A stretch of 64,000 nucleotides of DNA from Flavobacterium sp. UBA6135 (GCF_002428305.1 NZ_DIVJ01000039.1:36284-100283), one strand, 5' to 3'. Counted from the first letter of the stretch, positions 15,862-25,686 are shown. Made by a program: numbers and translations. Notes: generated by a model from the letters alone, not told the origin.

Positions 15862-18693
15862 TTGAAGACACCATTTCGATATCTCATTTGTATAGTCTCC
15901 TTACTACTGGTCAATCAAGTAGTAGCTCAGCATGAATTGTACTTGAATGTAGAGTTGCATCCCACTTCAAAAAAGTTATTTGTTCAGCAAGAAATCGTTT
16001 TTAAAAATACAACCAAACAGGTTTTACATTCCCTTATTTTAAACGATTGGAATCATGCCTATTCAGATAAAAACACCCCATTAGGAAGACGTTTTTCCGA
16101 TGAGTTTGTGCGTAATTTTCATCTAGCCAAAGATGATGAGCGAGGCAAAACATCAGATTTGACTATCCTGGATTCTGAATCTTTATTTTTAGATTGGAAA
16201 AGAGTTGAAAGACATCCTGATTTGATTGAAGTAAAATTAAGAAAGCCATTAAATCCGGGAGAAAGCAGCAATTTGAAACTTACTTATATTAGTTACATTC
16301 CCAAAGATAAATTTACAAAGTTTGGTCACAATGATTCCGGCGATATGTATCTTAAAAATTGGTTTTTAACGCCTTCACGATATGAAAACAATGATTTTGT
16401 TCGCTACAGCAATTTAAATTTAGATGACATTCCTAATGCTCAATTTGACGTACAATTAAAATTAAAACTTCCAAAAAATTTAAAATCGTTTTCTGATCTC
16501 AATACAAGTGGTGTTAGTGAAGAAGAAATTCATATGGTTTACAATTATTCGGGTAAAAACAGAAATGATTTCAACTTATTTATTGGTCAGCAATTGAATT
16601 TCAACAGCTACAAAAACAGCATTGTAGATGTTGTTACTAATTTAAAAGAAAACCGTTTAAGCTCCATCCAAAAGGCCGTTGTTATTGACCGAATTGTTCA
16701 TTATGTGAATACAAGAGTTGGCAACTATCCTTTTGAAAAAATAACCGTTTCTCAAGTGGATTATGAACGTAATCCGTTTTATGGATTGAATCAATTGCCT
16801 TCATTTATCAGTCCGTTTCCCGATGAATTTATTTTTGAATTGAAGTTTTTGAAAACCTATTTGAACAATTTTTTACAAAACACACTTCAAATCAACCATC
16901 GTTCTGATAGTTGGGTTCATGATGGTATTCAAGTGTATTTGATGATGCAATATATTGATGAAAATTATCCGGAAATGAAAATGATGGGTACCATTTCCAA
17001 GATGAAGCTTTTGAAAAGTTACAATTTAACCAATGTTGATTTTAATGAACAGTATAGTTATTTCTATATGTTGATGGCTCGAAAAAATTTAGATCAACCC
17101 ATTGGAAACCCTAAAAACAGTTTTATAAAATTCAACGAACAGATTGCCGGAAAATACAGAGCCGGTTTGAGTTTGAAATATTTAGATAATTTTTTAGGAA
17201 ACAATTCCGTTAATCAATCTATAGCTGAATTTTATGCTGTCAGTTTAGAAAAACAAACGGATCGCTGTGATTTTGAAGATTTACTTCAAGAAAAAACACC
17301 AAAATCATTGGACTGGTTTTTTAAGACCATTATTAATTCCAGAGACATTATAGATTATAAATTTAAAGACCTCAAAAAATCAAAAGACAGTGTTGAAATT
17401 ACACTTAAAAACAAAACAGGCATTACGGTTCCCATTCCAGTTTACGGCATAAAAGATTCAAAAGTTGTTTTTAAAAATTGGATTGAAAATGTTTCCACCG
17501 ATACCGTTTTAGTATATCCAAGAAATGACATTGATAAATTGGTCATCAATTATAAAAATGAAGTTCCCGAATACAATTTGAGAAATAACTGGAAATCAAC
17601 AAAACCATTTGTAATTACCAACAGGCCGATAAAATTTAATTTAATGAAAGATTTGGAAGATCCTTTTTACAACCAAATTTTATACGTGCCAACTATCTCT
17701 TATAATCTGTATGACGGTTTAACGCCGGGACTTCGATTTCACAATAAAACCATTCTAGACAAACCCTTTGTTTTTGATTTGAATCCGGCATATTCTTCGC
17801 TCACCCATTCTTTGGTTGGCAATTTTGGATTGGTTCATTTGCATAACCGAAGAAACCATAATTTATATCAAATTCGCTATTCCATAAACGGTTCTTATTT
17901 TCATTATGCACCAGATGCATCCTATATGAAACTAACCCCTATGGCCATTTTAAGAATGCGTCCCAGTAGTTTCAGAGATAATAGAAAAGAGTTTTTTGTA
18001 TTTCGAAATATTTTTGTGAATCGGGAACAAAACGACTACACCATCTTAAAACCTGATAACGATAGTTACTCTATTTTTAATGCAAAATATATCAACACTA
18101 GAACCGAATTACGCGATCATTTTAGTGTGAAATCAGATTTGCAATTGGCTTCTATGTTTGGAAAATCAATGATTGAATTAGAATATCGTAATTTATTTGA
18201 TAACAATCGCCAATTGAATGTTCGCTTTTTTGCTGGTTCATTTTTATATCGAAATACTAATTCCGATTTTTATAGTTTTGGCATTTCTCAAGCTAACGAT
18301 TATTTGTTTGATTATAATTTGTACGGAAGATCAGAAACTACTGGATTTTTCAGTCAACAATATGTCGTTGCAGAAGGTGGATTTAAATCTCGATTTGATG
18401 ATTCTTTTGCCAATCAATGGATTACTTCCATAAATTCCAGTATCAATATTTGGAATTGGATTGAAGTTTATGGCGATGCCGGAGTTTATAAAAACAAGTA
18501 TTCTTCAGAAAAATTCATCTACAATTCGGGAATTCGACTCAATTTGGTAACCGATTATTTTGAAGTCTATTTTCCGGTTCATTCTACTTCAGGTTGGGAA
18601 ATTGGTCAAAAGAACTACCAAGAACACATCCGGTTTATGATTACTTTAAATCCTGAAATTCTGGTTGGTTTATTCACGCGAAAATGGTTTTAA
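15862..18693 (+). CDS. M1-peptidase-like protein with degenerate active site, fused to an outer-membrane barrel
   Basis: The 943-residue protein has a signal peptide (about 1-22, ending VVAQ). Residues 23-500 resemble gluzincin (M1 aminopeptidase-like) proteins: an N-terminal beta domain and then WVHDGIQVYL (about 349-358), matching the W-x-x-E-G-x-A-x-Y helix. The expected HExxH is absent; the matching region near residues 325-332 reads FELKFLK. The last 350 residues are alternating aromatic strands ending in a terminal Phe (LFTRKWF), as in outer-membrane beta-barrels. The start is a TTG, forced by an in-frame stop upstream and by the position of the signal peptide. It is probably a surface or periplasmic non-enzymatic protein. 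Confidence 0.75.
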   Translation: MKTPFRYLICIVSLLLVNQVVAQHELYLNVELHPTSKKLFVQQEIVFKNTTKQVLHSLILNDWNHAYSDKNTPLGRRFSDEFVRNFHLAKDDERGKTSDLTILDSESLFLDWKRVERHPDLIEVKLRKPLNPGESSNLKLTYISYIPKDKFTKFGHNDSGDMYLKNWFLTPSRYENNDFVRYSNLNLDDIPNAQFDVQLKLKLPKNLKSFSDLNTSGVSEEEIHMVYNYSGKNRNDFNLFIGQQLNFNSYKNSIVDVVTNLKENRLSSIQKAVVIDRIVHYVNTRVGNYPFEKITVSQVDYERNPFYGLNQLPSFISPFPDEFIFELKFLKTYLNNFLQNTLQINHRSDSWVHDGIQVYLMMQYIDENYPEMKMMGTISKMKLLKSYNLTNVDFNEQYSYFYMLMARKNLDQPIGNPKNSFIKFNEQIAGKYRAGLSLKYLDNFLGNNSVNQSIAEFYAVSLEKQTDRCDFEDLLQEKTPKSLDWFFKTIINSRDIIDYKFKDLKKSKDSVEITLKNKTGITVPIPVYGIKDSKVVFKNWIENVSTDTVLVYPRNDIDKLVINYKNEVPEYNLRNNWKSTKPFVITNRPIKFNLMKDLEDPFYNQILYVPTISYNLYDGLTPGLRFHNKTILDKPFVFDLNPAYSSLTHSLVGNFGLVHLHNRRNHNLYQIRYSINGSYFHYAPDASYMKLTPMAILRMRPSSFRDNRKEFFVFRNIFVNREQNDYTILKPDNDSYSIFNAKYINTRTELRDHFSVKSDLQLASMFGKSMIELEYRNLFDNNRQLNVRFFAGSFLYRNTNSDFYSFGISQANDYLFDYNLYGRSETTGFFSQQYVVAEGGFKSRFDDSFANQWITSINSSINIWNWIEVYGDAGVYKNKYSSEKFIYNSGIRLNLVTDYFEVYFPVHSTSGWEIGQKNYQEHIRFMITLNPEILVGLFTRKWF

Positions 18694-18751
18694 TTACATC
18701 AAACTGCAATTTTAATTAAACATTAATTCGTTAAAAAGCAATTTTCATTGC

Positions 18752-18799
18752 ATTATTGATAAAATAAGCTACTCATTCTATACTTTTTTTATCGATAAT
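18752..18799. repeat. Inverted repeat upstream of E1 gene
   Basis: ATTATTGATAAAA (18752-18764) and TTTTATCGATAAT (18787-18799) are complementary at 12 of 13 positions with 22 bases between. It could be a terminator for the barrel gene or an operator for the dehydrogenase gene. There is no T-run of note. Confidence 0.4.
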
Positions 18800-18846
18800 T
18801 AAAAAATATTTTAAAATCAAAATGACTGATTTATTAGTTTTTTACT

Positions 18847-18854
18847 TAAATTTG
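18847..18854 (+). promoter_or_regulatory. Promoter -7 box TAAATTTG
   Basis: TAAATTTG ends 23 bases before the ATG at 18878 and is the likely promoter of the E1 gene. Confidence 0.6.
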
Positions 18855-18877
18855 TTCACAACAAGTTATTTTTTTAT

Positions 18878-21283
18878 ATGACATCACCTGAAACAACAAA
18901 GCCAATGACGTTTGAAGATTTTAAAACTGAGGTTTTAAATGATTATAAAATTGCGGTAGTCAGCAGAGAATGTAGCCTTTTGGGAAGACGAGAAGTTTTG
19001 ACCGGAAAAGCAAAGTTCGGAATTTTTGGCGACGGAAAAGAAGTGCCACAATTGGCTCTAGCAAAAGCATTTGAAAATGGTGATTTCCGTTCCGGTTATT
19101 ATAGAGATCAAACTTTTATGATGGCCATTGGTCAATTAACCATTGAGCAATTTTTTGCAGGCTTGTATGGTCACACCGATATTAATTTTGACCCAATGAG
19201 TGGCGGAAGACAAATGGGAGGTCATTTTGCTACTCATTCCTTAGATGAAAACGGAAATTGGAAAGATTTAACCAAACAAAAAAATTCAAGTGCTGATATA
19301 TCGCCAACAGCAGGTCAAATGCCACGACTTTTAGGATTGGCTCAAGCTTCGAAAATTTATAGAAATGTATCGGTTTTACCCAAGAAAAATAAATTCTCAA
19401 ACAATGGTAATGAAATTGCTTGGGGAACCATTGGCAACGCCAGCACCTCAGAAGGTTTGTTTTTTGAAACGATCAATGCTGCCGGAGTACTTCAAGTACC
19501 GATGGTTATGAGTGTCTGGGATGATGAATACGGTATTTCTGTTCACGCAAAATACCAAACAACAAAAGAAAATATTTCTGAAATTCTCAAAGGATTTCAA
19601 AGAGATGATAAAAACAAAGGTTATGAAATCTTAACTGTTTTAGGTTGGGATTATCCGGCTTTAGTCAACACCTATAAACAAGCGGCTCAAATAGCTCGTG
19701 AGGAACATGTTCCGGTTTTAATTCATGTAAAAGAATTGACACAGCCTCAAGGTCATTCAACTTCCGGAAGTCACGAACGTTATAAAAACGAAGACCGTTT
19801 GGCTTGGGAAGCTACCTATGATTGTAATGCTCAAATGAGACAATGGATGCTGGCCAATAACATAGCTACTGTTGAAGAACTTGAGGAAATTGAAACCGCT
19901 TCAAAAAAAGAAGTTTTAGAAGGAAAAAAGAACGCTTGGAATGCTTTTGTTGCCCCTGTTAAAAAGGAACAAAGCGAATTGGTTAGCTTATTAGAAACAA
20001 GTGCCGCTTCAAGTGTAAATAGAGTATTTATTCAAAAGTATGCTTCCGATTTACAAAGCATTAAAGAACCAATTCGCAAAGACATTATTACAACCGCACG
20101 AAAAGTGCTTCGTATGATTGTTGGCGAAAGCAGTCAACCTACTTTAGCGGCATGGATTACAAAATACATTTCGGATGTTCAACCGAAATTCAGTTCGCAT
20201 TTGTTTTCTGAATCCAATCAAAATGTATTTTCAGTTAAAGAAGTGCTTCCAACTTACGATGAATCGAGCGAAGAAGTAGATGCGAGATTAATTTTAAGAG
20301 ACAATTTTGATGTATTGTTCACCAAAAATCCAGATGTTTTAATTTTTGGTGAAGACTCCGGAACCATTGGTGATGTAAATCAAGGTTTGGAAGGAATGCA
20401 GGAAAAATTTGGAGAACTTCGCGTGGCCGATGCCGGAATCCGAGAAGCAACCATTTTAGGACAAGGAATTGGAATGGCAATGCGTGGTTTGCGACCCATT
20501 GCCGAAATACAATACTTGGATTATTTGTTGTATGCCATTCAAATTATGAGTGATGATTTGGCAACTTTACAATACAGAACCAAAGGAAAGCAAAAAGCTC
20601 CATTGATTATACGAACGAGAGGTCACCGTCTTGAAGGTGTTTGGCATTCCGGCTCGCCAATGGGAATGATTATCAATGCACTTAGAGGTATTCATGTTTT
20701 AGTACCGAGAAATATGACCAAAGCAGCAGGTTTTTACAACACGTTACTAGAAACTGACGAACCGGCATTGCTAATTGAATGTTTAAACGGTTATCGATTA
20801 AAAGAAAAAATGCCTACCAATTTAGGAGCATTCAAAACACCAATTGGCGTTGTTGAAACCATTAGAAAAGGTTCAGACATCACATTGGTTTCTTATGGTT
20901 CAACGCTTCGTTTGGCTGAACAAGCAGCCAAAGAATTGCAAGAAGTAGGCATTTCATGTGAAATCATTGACATACAATCGTTGTTGCCTTTTGATATCAA
21001 CCATGATATTCAAAAAAGTTTGGCCACAACCAATCGCTTATTAGTAATTGATGAAGATGTTCCGGGTGGTGCCTCCGCTTATATCTTACAACAGATTATT
21101 GATGTTCAAAATGGTTATGATTATTTGGACAGCAAACCTCAAACGTTGGCTGCCAGACCTCACAGACCAGCTTATGGTACTGATGGTGATTATTTTTCAA
21201 AACCATCTGTAGAAGATATTTATGAAAAAGTGTATGAAATGATGCATGAAGTTAATCCAAAAGAATATCCAAGTTTATACTAA
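18878..21283 (+). CDS. 2-oxoacid (branched-chain type) dehydrogenase E1, alpha and beta fused
   Basis: The 801-residue protein joins an E1 alpha half (about 1-400) to an E1 beta half (about 465-801). The thiamine diphosphate site is in GNASTSEGLFFETIN (alpha); FGEDSGTIGDVNQG and VADAGIREATILGQG mark beta. This gives the E1 component of a 2-oxoisovalerate or related dehydrogenase complex, which decarboxylates the 2-oxoacid and hands the acyl group to an E2 lipoyl domain. E2 and E3 genes are not in the window. The fusion is common in Bacteroidota. It is monocistronic between its own promoter and a strong terminator. Substrate (branched-chain versus pyruvate) is inferred only. Confidence 0.9.
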   Translation: MTSPETTKPMTFEDFKTEVLNDYKIAVVSRECSLLGRREVLTGKAKFGIFGDGKEVPQLALAKAFENGDFRSGYYRDQTFMMAIGQLTIEQFFAGLYGHTDINFDPMSGGRQMGGHFATHSLDENGNWKDLTKQKNSSADISPTAGQMPRLLGLAQASKIYRNVSVLPKKNKFSNNGNEIAWGTIGNASTSEGLFFETINAAGVLQVPMVMSVWDDEYGISVHAKYQTTKENISEILKGFQRDDKNKGYEILTVLGWDYPALVNTYKQAAQIAREEHVPVLIHVKELTQPQGHSTSGSHERYKNEDRLAWEATYDCNAQMRQWMLANNIATVEELEEIETASKKEVLEGKKNAWNAFVAPVKKEQSELVSLLETSAASSVNRVFIQKYASDLQSIKEPIRKDIITTARKVLRMIVGESSQPTLAAWITKYISDVQPKFSSHLFSESNQNVFSVKEVLPTYDESSEEVDARLILRDNFDVLFTKNPDVLIFGEDSGTIGDVNQGLEGMQEKFGELRVADAGIREATILGQGIGMAMRGLRPIAEIQYLDYLLYAIQIMSDDLATLQYRTKGKQKAPLIIRTRGHRLEGVWHSGSPMGMIINALRGIHVLVPRNMTKAAGFYNTLLETDEPALLIECLNGYRLKEKMPTNLGAFKTPIGVVETIRKGSDITLVSYGSTLRLAEQAAKELQEVGISCEIIDIQSLLPFDINHDIQKSLATTNRLLVIDEDVPGGASAYILQQIIDVQNGYDYLDSKPQTLAARPHRPAYGTDGDYFSKPSVEDIYEKVYEMMHEVNPKEYPSLY

Positions 21284-21295
21284 AAAATGTACCCT

Positions 21296-21324
21296 AGCCG
21301 TTCAAGTTGAGCGGCTTTTTTTTT
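21296..21324 (+). terminator. Rho-independent terminator
   Basis: Arms AGCCGTTCAA (21296-21305) and TTGAGCGGCT (21307-21316) pair with one T-G wobble and run into a T-tract ending at 21324. It follows the E1 gene by 13 bases. Confidence 0.85.
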
Positions 21325-21362
21325 AGTGTCACAAATAAAAAAAAGTGACTTTCAATTTTGAG

Positions 21363-21370
21363 TATCTTTG
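21363..21370 (+). promoter_or_regulatory. Promoter -7 box TATCTTTG
   Basis: A perfect TAnnTTTG box lies 4 bases before the ATG at 21375, so the mRNA is nearly leaderless. A dyad GTCAC (21328-21332) / GTGAC (21345-21349) sits upstream, close to the -33 region. Confidence 0.65.
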
Positions 21371-21374
21371 TTGA

Positions 21375-22058
21375 ATGCAAAATTTAATTTCCCTTTTTGA
21401 AACTATTGAATCGGTTCAAGTTATTGACTCTTCTATTTCTTATACCGATTATTTACCCATTGATTTATCAATAAACAGTGCATTATTAGCCAATGGAAAG
21501 CCTGAAAACGCAAGTGATTATGAGCTTTTAATCAACAATTACCTGCAACAAAACAAGGCCAAAGTTGCTTTTGGTGGCTATTGTGAACATCGTGATTTGT
21601 ATCAAAGAAGTACCGTTTTCAAGAACACAACTACTGACGAACGGAATATCCACATTGGTTTAGATTTATGGATTGCCGCCGGAACCAGTGTTTTAGCAGC
21701 TCTAGACGGAAAGGTTCACAGTTTTCAATACAATTCGAATTTTGGCGATTACGGACCCACCATTATTTTGGAACACGAGATAAATAATCAAAAATTTTAT
21801 ACGCTTTATGGTCATCTTTCGTTAGAGAGTTTAGAAAATTTAAGAATTAATCAAGAATTTAAAAAAGGAACCATTATTGCAACATTGGGTGATGCAACTG
21901 TAAACGGAGATTATGCTCCCCATTTGCATTTTCAAATTATTAAGGATATTCAAAATTACAAAGGTGATTATCCCGGGGTTTGCAGCTCCAACGATTTGTC
22001 ATTTTACAAAGAAAATTGTCCTGATCCGAACTTGCTTTTAAAAATCAAAAAATACTAA
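21375..22058 (+). CDS. M23 family metallopeptidase without signal peptide
   Basis: The 227-residue protein carries the LytM motifs HIGLD (about 92-96) and HLHF (about 183-186) with YGHLS between, so the zinc site of an M23 glycyl or DD-endopeptidase is complete. The N-terminal 60 residues are hydrophilic and no signal peptide or membrane segment is seen, which is odd for a peptidoglycan hydrolase. Its last base overlaps the start of the next gene (TAATGA), so the three small genes to 22988 form an operon. Confidence 0.85.
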   Translation: MQNLISLFETIESVQVIDSSISYTDYLPIDLSINSALLANGKPENASDYELLINNYLQQNKAKVAFGGYCEHRDLYQRSTVFKNTTTDERNIHIGLDLWIAAGTSVLAALDGKVHSFQYNSNFGDYGPTIILEHEINNQKFYTLYGHLSLESLENLRINQEFKKGTIIATLGDATVNGDYAPHLHFQIIKDIQNYKGDYPGVCSSNDLSFYKENCPDPNLLLKIKKY

Positions 22059-22531
22059 TGAGAAAAATAATTTTAATTTGTTTAATAGTAGTAATCAGTA
22101 GTTGTAAATCAACGAAGGGCGTTATGACTAAAAAAACTACTGACAAACCCAACTATGAAGTTTTAGCTGTCAGCGAGGTAAGTACGATTCAAAAAAACAG
22201 AACCTATGAATTAGGCAAACGCGTTTTAATGACATGTAATACTTCTGCTTTCAAACCTTTCAGTTCACAAGAAGCTACCAATGAAGTAATTACCAATATT
22301 ACTAAAGAGAAAATTTCACTAACTTGTCACAACGTGCTGAGAGGTTTTGGCCAATTCAATGATATGAAATTGGTTGAAGTTATTCGGGACAACACAAACT
22401 CCATCACCATTTTCAGGTACCAATGTGACTATGAAAAAAAATACAGAATCAAAGAGCTTCGGGTTTCCATTAATGATGATAACAAAATAACTGCCATTAA
22501 TTCAAAAGATTGGAAAGATGCATTCAACTAG
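22058..22531 (+). CDS. Hypothetical lipoprotein
   Basis: A 157-residue protein opening MRKIILICLIVVISSC, a lipoprotein signal with the lipidated Cys at 16. The mature part has no recognised domain; it contains two further Cys (TCNTS, LTCHN) and a C-terminal strand-rich section. It is translationally coupled to the M23 gene upstream, and the NTF2-like gene begins within its last 14 bases. Function unknown. Confidence 0.8.
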   Translation: MRKIILICLIVVISSCKSTKGVMTKKTTDKPNYEVLAVSEVSTIQKNRTYELGKRVLMTCNTSAFKPFSSQEATNEVITNITKEKISLTCHNVLRGFGQFNDMKLVEVIRDNTNSITIFRYQCDYEKKYRIKELRVSINDDNKITAINSKDWKDAFN

Positions 22532-22988
22532 TGAACTTATCTCTGATTTTTATACGGCATTTCAACAATTGGATGCTAAAAAAATGGCTGCCTGCTACCA
22601 TGAAGACGCAACGTTTGAAGATCCAGCATTTGGAAAATTGAATTATGAGGAAGTTTGTGCCATGTGGAAAATGCTTATTGAAAGAAGCAACGGACACTTA
22701 AAAATTGAATATTCTCAAATCGATGCTAACGATAATTATGGCTCTGTAAATTGGATAGCTAAATACAACTTCAGCAAAACCAATCGAAAAGTCAGAAATG
22801 TTATCAAGGCCAAATTTGAATTTAAAAACGGATTAATCTATTGTCACAAAGATTGTTTTGATTTGTGGAAATGGAGTCAAATGGCGTTGGGTTGGAAAGG
22901 TTATTTGTTTGGTTGGACTTCCTTTATGAAACGAAAAATTCAATTGCAAGCGAAGAATTCTTTACAACAGTATCTCGCTAAAAATTAA
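22518..22988 (+). CDS. Nuclear transport factor 2 family (SnoaL-like) protein
   Basis: The 156-residue cytosolic protein has the NTF2-like opening LISDFYTAFQQLDAKKMAAC, followed by YHEDATFEDPAFGKL, the acidic pocket strand typical of SnoaL-like domains. Such folds bind small hydrophobic ligands or catalyse isomerisations; the ligand is unknown. The start overlaps the lipoprotein gene by 14 bases, and the 3' end overlaps the convergent menC stop by 11 bases. Confidence 0.82.
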   Translation: MHSTSELISDFYTAFQQLDAKKMAACYHEDATFEDPAFGKLNYEEVCAMWKMLIERSNGHLKIEYSQIDANDNYGSVNWIAKYNFSKTNRKVRNVIKAKFEFKNGLIYCHKDCFDLWKWSQMALGWKGYLFGWTSFMKRKIQLQAKNSLQQYLAKN

Positions 22989-24021
22989 GTGCGTTGGTAT
23001 TCCAATTTAATTTGTTGTTATATAGTAATTTTCCCTTTTCAACAACAAGCGGACAATCAAAATTATTAGTATATAAACCTCCCGTTCCTAAACCTTGAGG
23101 CAAAGAATTATTTTGCAAGAAGGTCCATTGAGCAATTGCGTTTAAACCAATGTTACTTTCTAAAGCCGAAGTAATCCACCAATCTATTTGAAGCGATTCT
23201 GCTATTTCAATCCATTCTTTTGTTCCTCGAAAACCGCCTACCAAACTAGGCTTTAAAATGATAAACTGTGGTTTGATTTTAAGTAGCAATTGCCTCTTTT
23301 CTTCCTTCAGAAAAACACCAATTAACTCCTCATCTAATGCTATTGGTAAAGGTGTAATTTTACACAGCTCTGCCATCCTGTCAGTATTGTTTTTTACAAT
23401 AGGTTGCTCTATGCTATGCAGCTTATAACCAGATAATTGCTTTAACTTATCTAAAGCTTCATCGGAAGAAAAAGCACCGTTTGCATCGACACGAATTTCT
23501 ATCATTTTTTCGTCAAAATGTTGTCTGATAAAATGCAATAAACCCAATTCTTTTTCAAAATCAATAGCACCGATTTTCAATTTTATACAACGAAAACCTT
23601 GGACTAATTTTTCTTCAATTTGGGTTTTCATAAACGACTCCTCACCCATCCAAACCAAACCGTTTATTTCCATATTTTTATTTCCGGAAGTAAATTCAGA
23701 TGGAAATAATTCAAACGGATTTTTACCTTTTAACGACAAGAAAGCCATTTCAACACCAAATTGAATGGACGGAAATTCGATTAAATTATCTAAAAGTACC
23801 TCCACTCCCAAATGGCTATTTTGGCAAACCCATTGCAACTTTTCTTCATAATCGGGTCGGTCATCTATGCTTAAAGTTCTCAAAATTCCACATTCACCAA
23901 TGCCTTTTTTACCCTCATTTTCAAGAATAATAAACCAGGTTTCTTTTTGGGTTAATACGCCTCTCGAAGTTCCGGAAGGTCTTTTGAAATTTAGAATGTA
24001 TTTTTGATACGTAGCTTTCAA
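22978..24021 (-). CDS. menC: o-Succinylbenzoate synthase
   Basis: This is a 347-residue enolase-superfamily enzyme with the KxK acid/base pair in IKLKIG (about 145-150) and metal ligands in RVDANGAF (about 177), IEQP (about 202) and LDEEL (about 229). It dehydrates SHCHC to o-succinylbenzoate in menaquinone synthesis. The menA, menB and menD genes on the same strand support this over a dipeptide epimerase. It is the last gene of a minus-strand run that begins at menB. Confidence 0.9.
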   Translation of the reverse strand: MKATYQKYILNFKRPSGTSRGVLTQKETWFIILENEGKKGIGECGILRTLSIDDRPDYEEKLQWVCQNSHLGVEVLLDNLIEFPSIQFGVEMAFLSLKGKNPFELFPSEFTSGNKNMEINGLVWMGEESFMKTQIEEKLVQGFRCIKLKIGAIDFEKELGLLHFIRQHFDEKMIEIRVDANGAFSSDEALDKLKQLSGYKLHSIEQPIVKNNTDRMAELCKITPLPIALDEELIGVFLKEEKRQLLLKIKPQFIILKPSLVGGFRGTKEWIEIAESLQIDWWITSALESNIGLNAIAQWTFLQNNSLPQGLGTGGLYTNNFDCPLVVEKGKLLYNNKLNWNTNALNF

Positions 24022-24027
24022 ACGAAT

Positions 24028-24705
24028 TTACAATTCAATAAAATCACCAATTTCTAACAACATCAAATCTTTTCCTTTTTCAAAGAATTTCTTGATCGCC
24101 TCTTCATGATTAATTTCGATGTAACCAAAAGTATCATAGTGAACCCCTAAAATTTTATCGCAAGCCACAAAATCAGAAGCTAGAATGGCATCTTCCACAT
24201 CCATGGTGAAATTACTTCCAATTGGAAAAATGGCAAGATCTAATTTAGTTCGCATCGGAATTAACTTCATATCATAAGTTAGGGCCGTGTCACCGGAAAT
24301 GTAAATATTTTTATGTTCGCCTTCAATTACAAAACCACCTGGATTTCCACCATAACTTCCGTCGGGAAACGAACTTGAGTGAATGGCATTGACATATTTT
24401 ACAGAGCCAAAATCAAATTGCCAACTTCCACCAATATTCATTGGATGGTTTTGAAAGCCTTTATTCCCATAATAGGTTGCAATTTCCCAGTTGGAAACGA
24501 TAACCGCATTGGTACGTTTTGTAATAGCTTCCACATCTAAAATATGGTCTTGGTGAGCATGTGTTAACAGTATATAATCTGCTTTTAGGGTATTGATATC
24601 AACATGAGTTGCTTTTGGATTTCCACTGATAAATGGGTCAATCAACAGGTGTTTTCCTTTTACTTCAATTCCGATAGAAGCGTGTCCGTAGAATGTAATT
24701 TTCAT
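24028..24705 (-). CDS. UPF0173-type metal-dependent hydrolase (MBL fold)
   Basis: This 225-residue metallo-beta-lactamase-fold protein has the metal motif LTHAHQDH (HxHxDH, about 47-54), an early HAS motif (residues 8-10), the phosphate-loop-like SGDTAL (about 136) and a late His (GVHYDTFGY). Length and motifs match the UPF0173/YtkL group, whose substrate is not settled. It sits between menC and menA with gaps of only 6 and 15 bases, so it is co-expressed with menaquinone genes. Confidence 0.88.
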   Translation of the reverse strand: MKITFYGHASIGIEVKGKHLLIDPFISGNPKATHVDINTLKADYILLTHAHQDHILDVEAITKRTNAVIVSNWEIATYYGNKGFQNHPMNIGGSWQFDFGSVKYVNAIHSSSFPDGSYGGNPGGFVIEGEHKNIYISGDTALTYDMKLIPMRTKLDLAIFPIGSNFTMDVEDAILASDFVACDKILGVHYDTFGYIEINHEEAIKKFFEKGKDLMLLEIGDFIEL

Positions 24706-24720
24706 AGCTACTAATTTGTG

Positions 24721-25662
24721 TTATACAATTAAATCTGAAATAAAATAAATTAAACATAACGACAGCAACAGTGAAAGTAAAAATGTTGCAATGGCCAAAC
24801 GTTTCAATTCCGGATCAAGATCTCTGGGGTTGCTTGTTCTCTTAACTCGAAGTAAATGAATGATTAAGGGTAAAAAAACAACCACATACAAAAATTGATC
24901 AATGGCAAAGTTCTTTATAAATCCGAATGAAAGGGTCAAAAGCATTGCCGTAATCACCAAAAAATAGTGGTATTGTTTTGCTTTTGCTCCGCCCATTTTT
25001 ACCACGATTGTATTTTTCCCGGATTTTCTGTCTGATTCTTCATCTCGCATGTTATTGAGATTTAAAACCCCCATACTCAAAAAACCAATGGCTACGGCTG
25101 GCAACAATAAGTATAAATCAAATTCTTTGGCAAACATAAAATAAGAACCGTAGGTGCTGACCAAACCAAAAAATATAAAAACAAAAATATCGCCATACCC
25201 TTTATATCCATAAGCCTCTTTGCCAACAGTATATCGTATGGCGGAAGCAATTGCAATAATTCCCAAAAGAATAAAAAATACGGAATAATAGAAATATTTA
25301 AACTCGAAAGCCGAATAAATCAACAACAACGCAGAAATGAACGTCAAAATTGCTGTGATTATTATGGCTTTTTTCATGGCAAGTGGCGAAATAACGCCGC
25401 TTTGAATCGCTCTTTTGGGTCCGATTCTATCCTCATTATCTGTACCTTTTACACCATCGCCATAATCATTTGCAAAATTGGAAAGCACTTGCAAACCAAT
25501 CGTGGTTAAAATTAGAAGTCCGAATATTTTCCAACTAAAAACTTGTGTAGGTGTCAATATTTCTTGCGTAGGACGCGACAAGGCATAAAAACTTCCTACT
25601 AATATTCCCGAAACCGAAAGCGGTAATGTTCTAAGACGTGCTGCTTCAACCCAATGTTTCAT
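24721..25662 (-). CDS. menA: 1,4-Dihydroxy-2-naphthoate polyprenyltransferase
   Basis: The 313-residue UbiA-family membrane protein has about eight or nine helices. The prenyl-diphosphate motif NDYGDGVKGTDNED (about 66-79) is followed by RIGPKRAIQSG, the pattern that separates MenA from other UbiA enzymes. A second acidic motif is NNMRDEESDR (about 203). It attaches the polyprenyl tail to DHNA at the inner membrane. It is co-transcribed with the genes around it (15-base gap to the MBL gene, 24 to the PH gene). Confidence 0.93.
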   Translation of the reverse strand: MKHWVEAARLRTLPLSVSGILVGSFYALSRPTQEILTPTQVFSWKIFGLLILTTIGLQVLSNFANDYGDGVKGTDNEDRIGPKRAIQSGVISPLAMKKAIIITAILTFISALLLIYSAFEFKYFYYSVFFILLGIIAIASAIRYTVGKEAYGYKGYGDIFVFIFFGLVSTYGSYFMFAKEFDLYLLLPAVAIGFLSMGVLNLNNMRDEESDRKSGKNTIVVKMGGAKAKQYHYFLVITAMLLTLSFGFIKNFAIDQFLYVVVFLPLIIHLLRVKRTSNPRDLDPELKRLAIATFLLSLLLSLCLIYFISDLIV

Positions 25663-25686
25663 TTCAATTCAATTTATTTTATAAAA

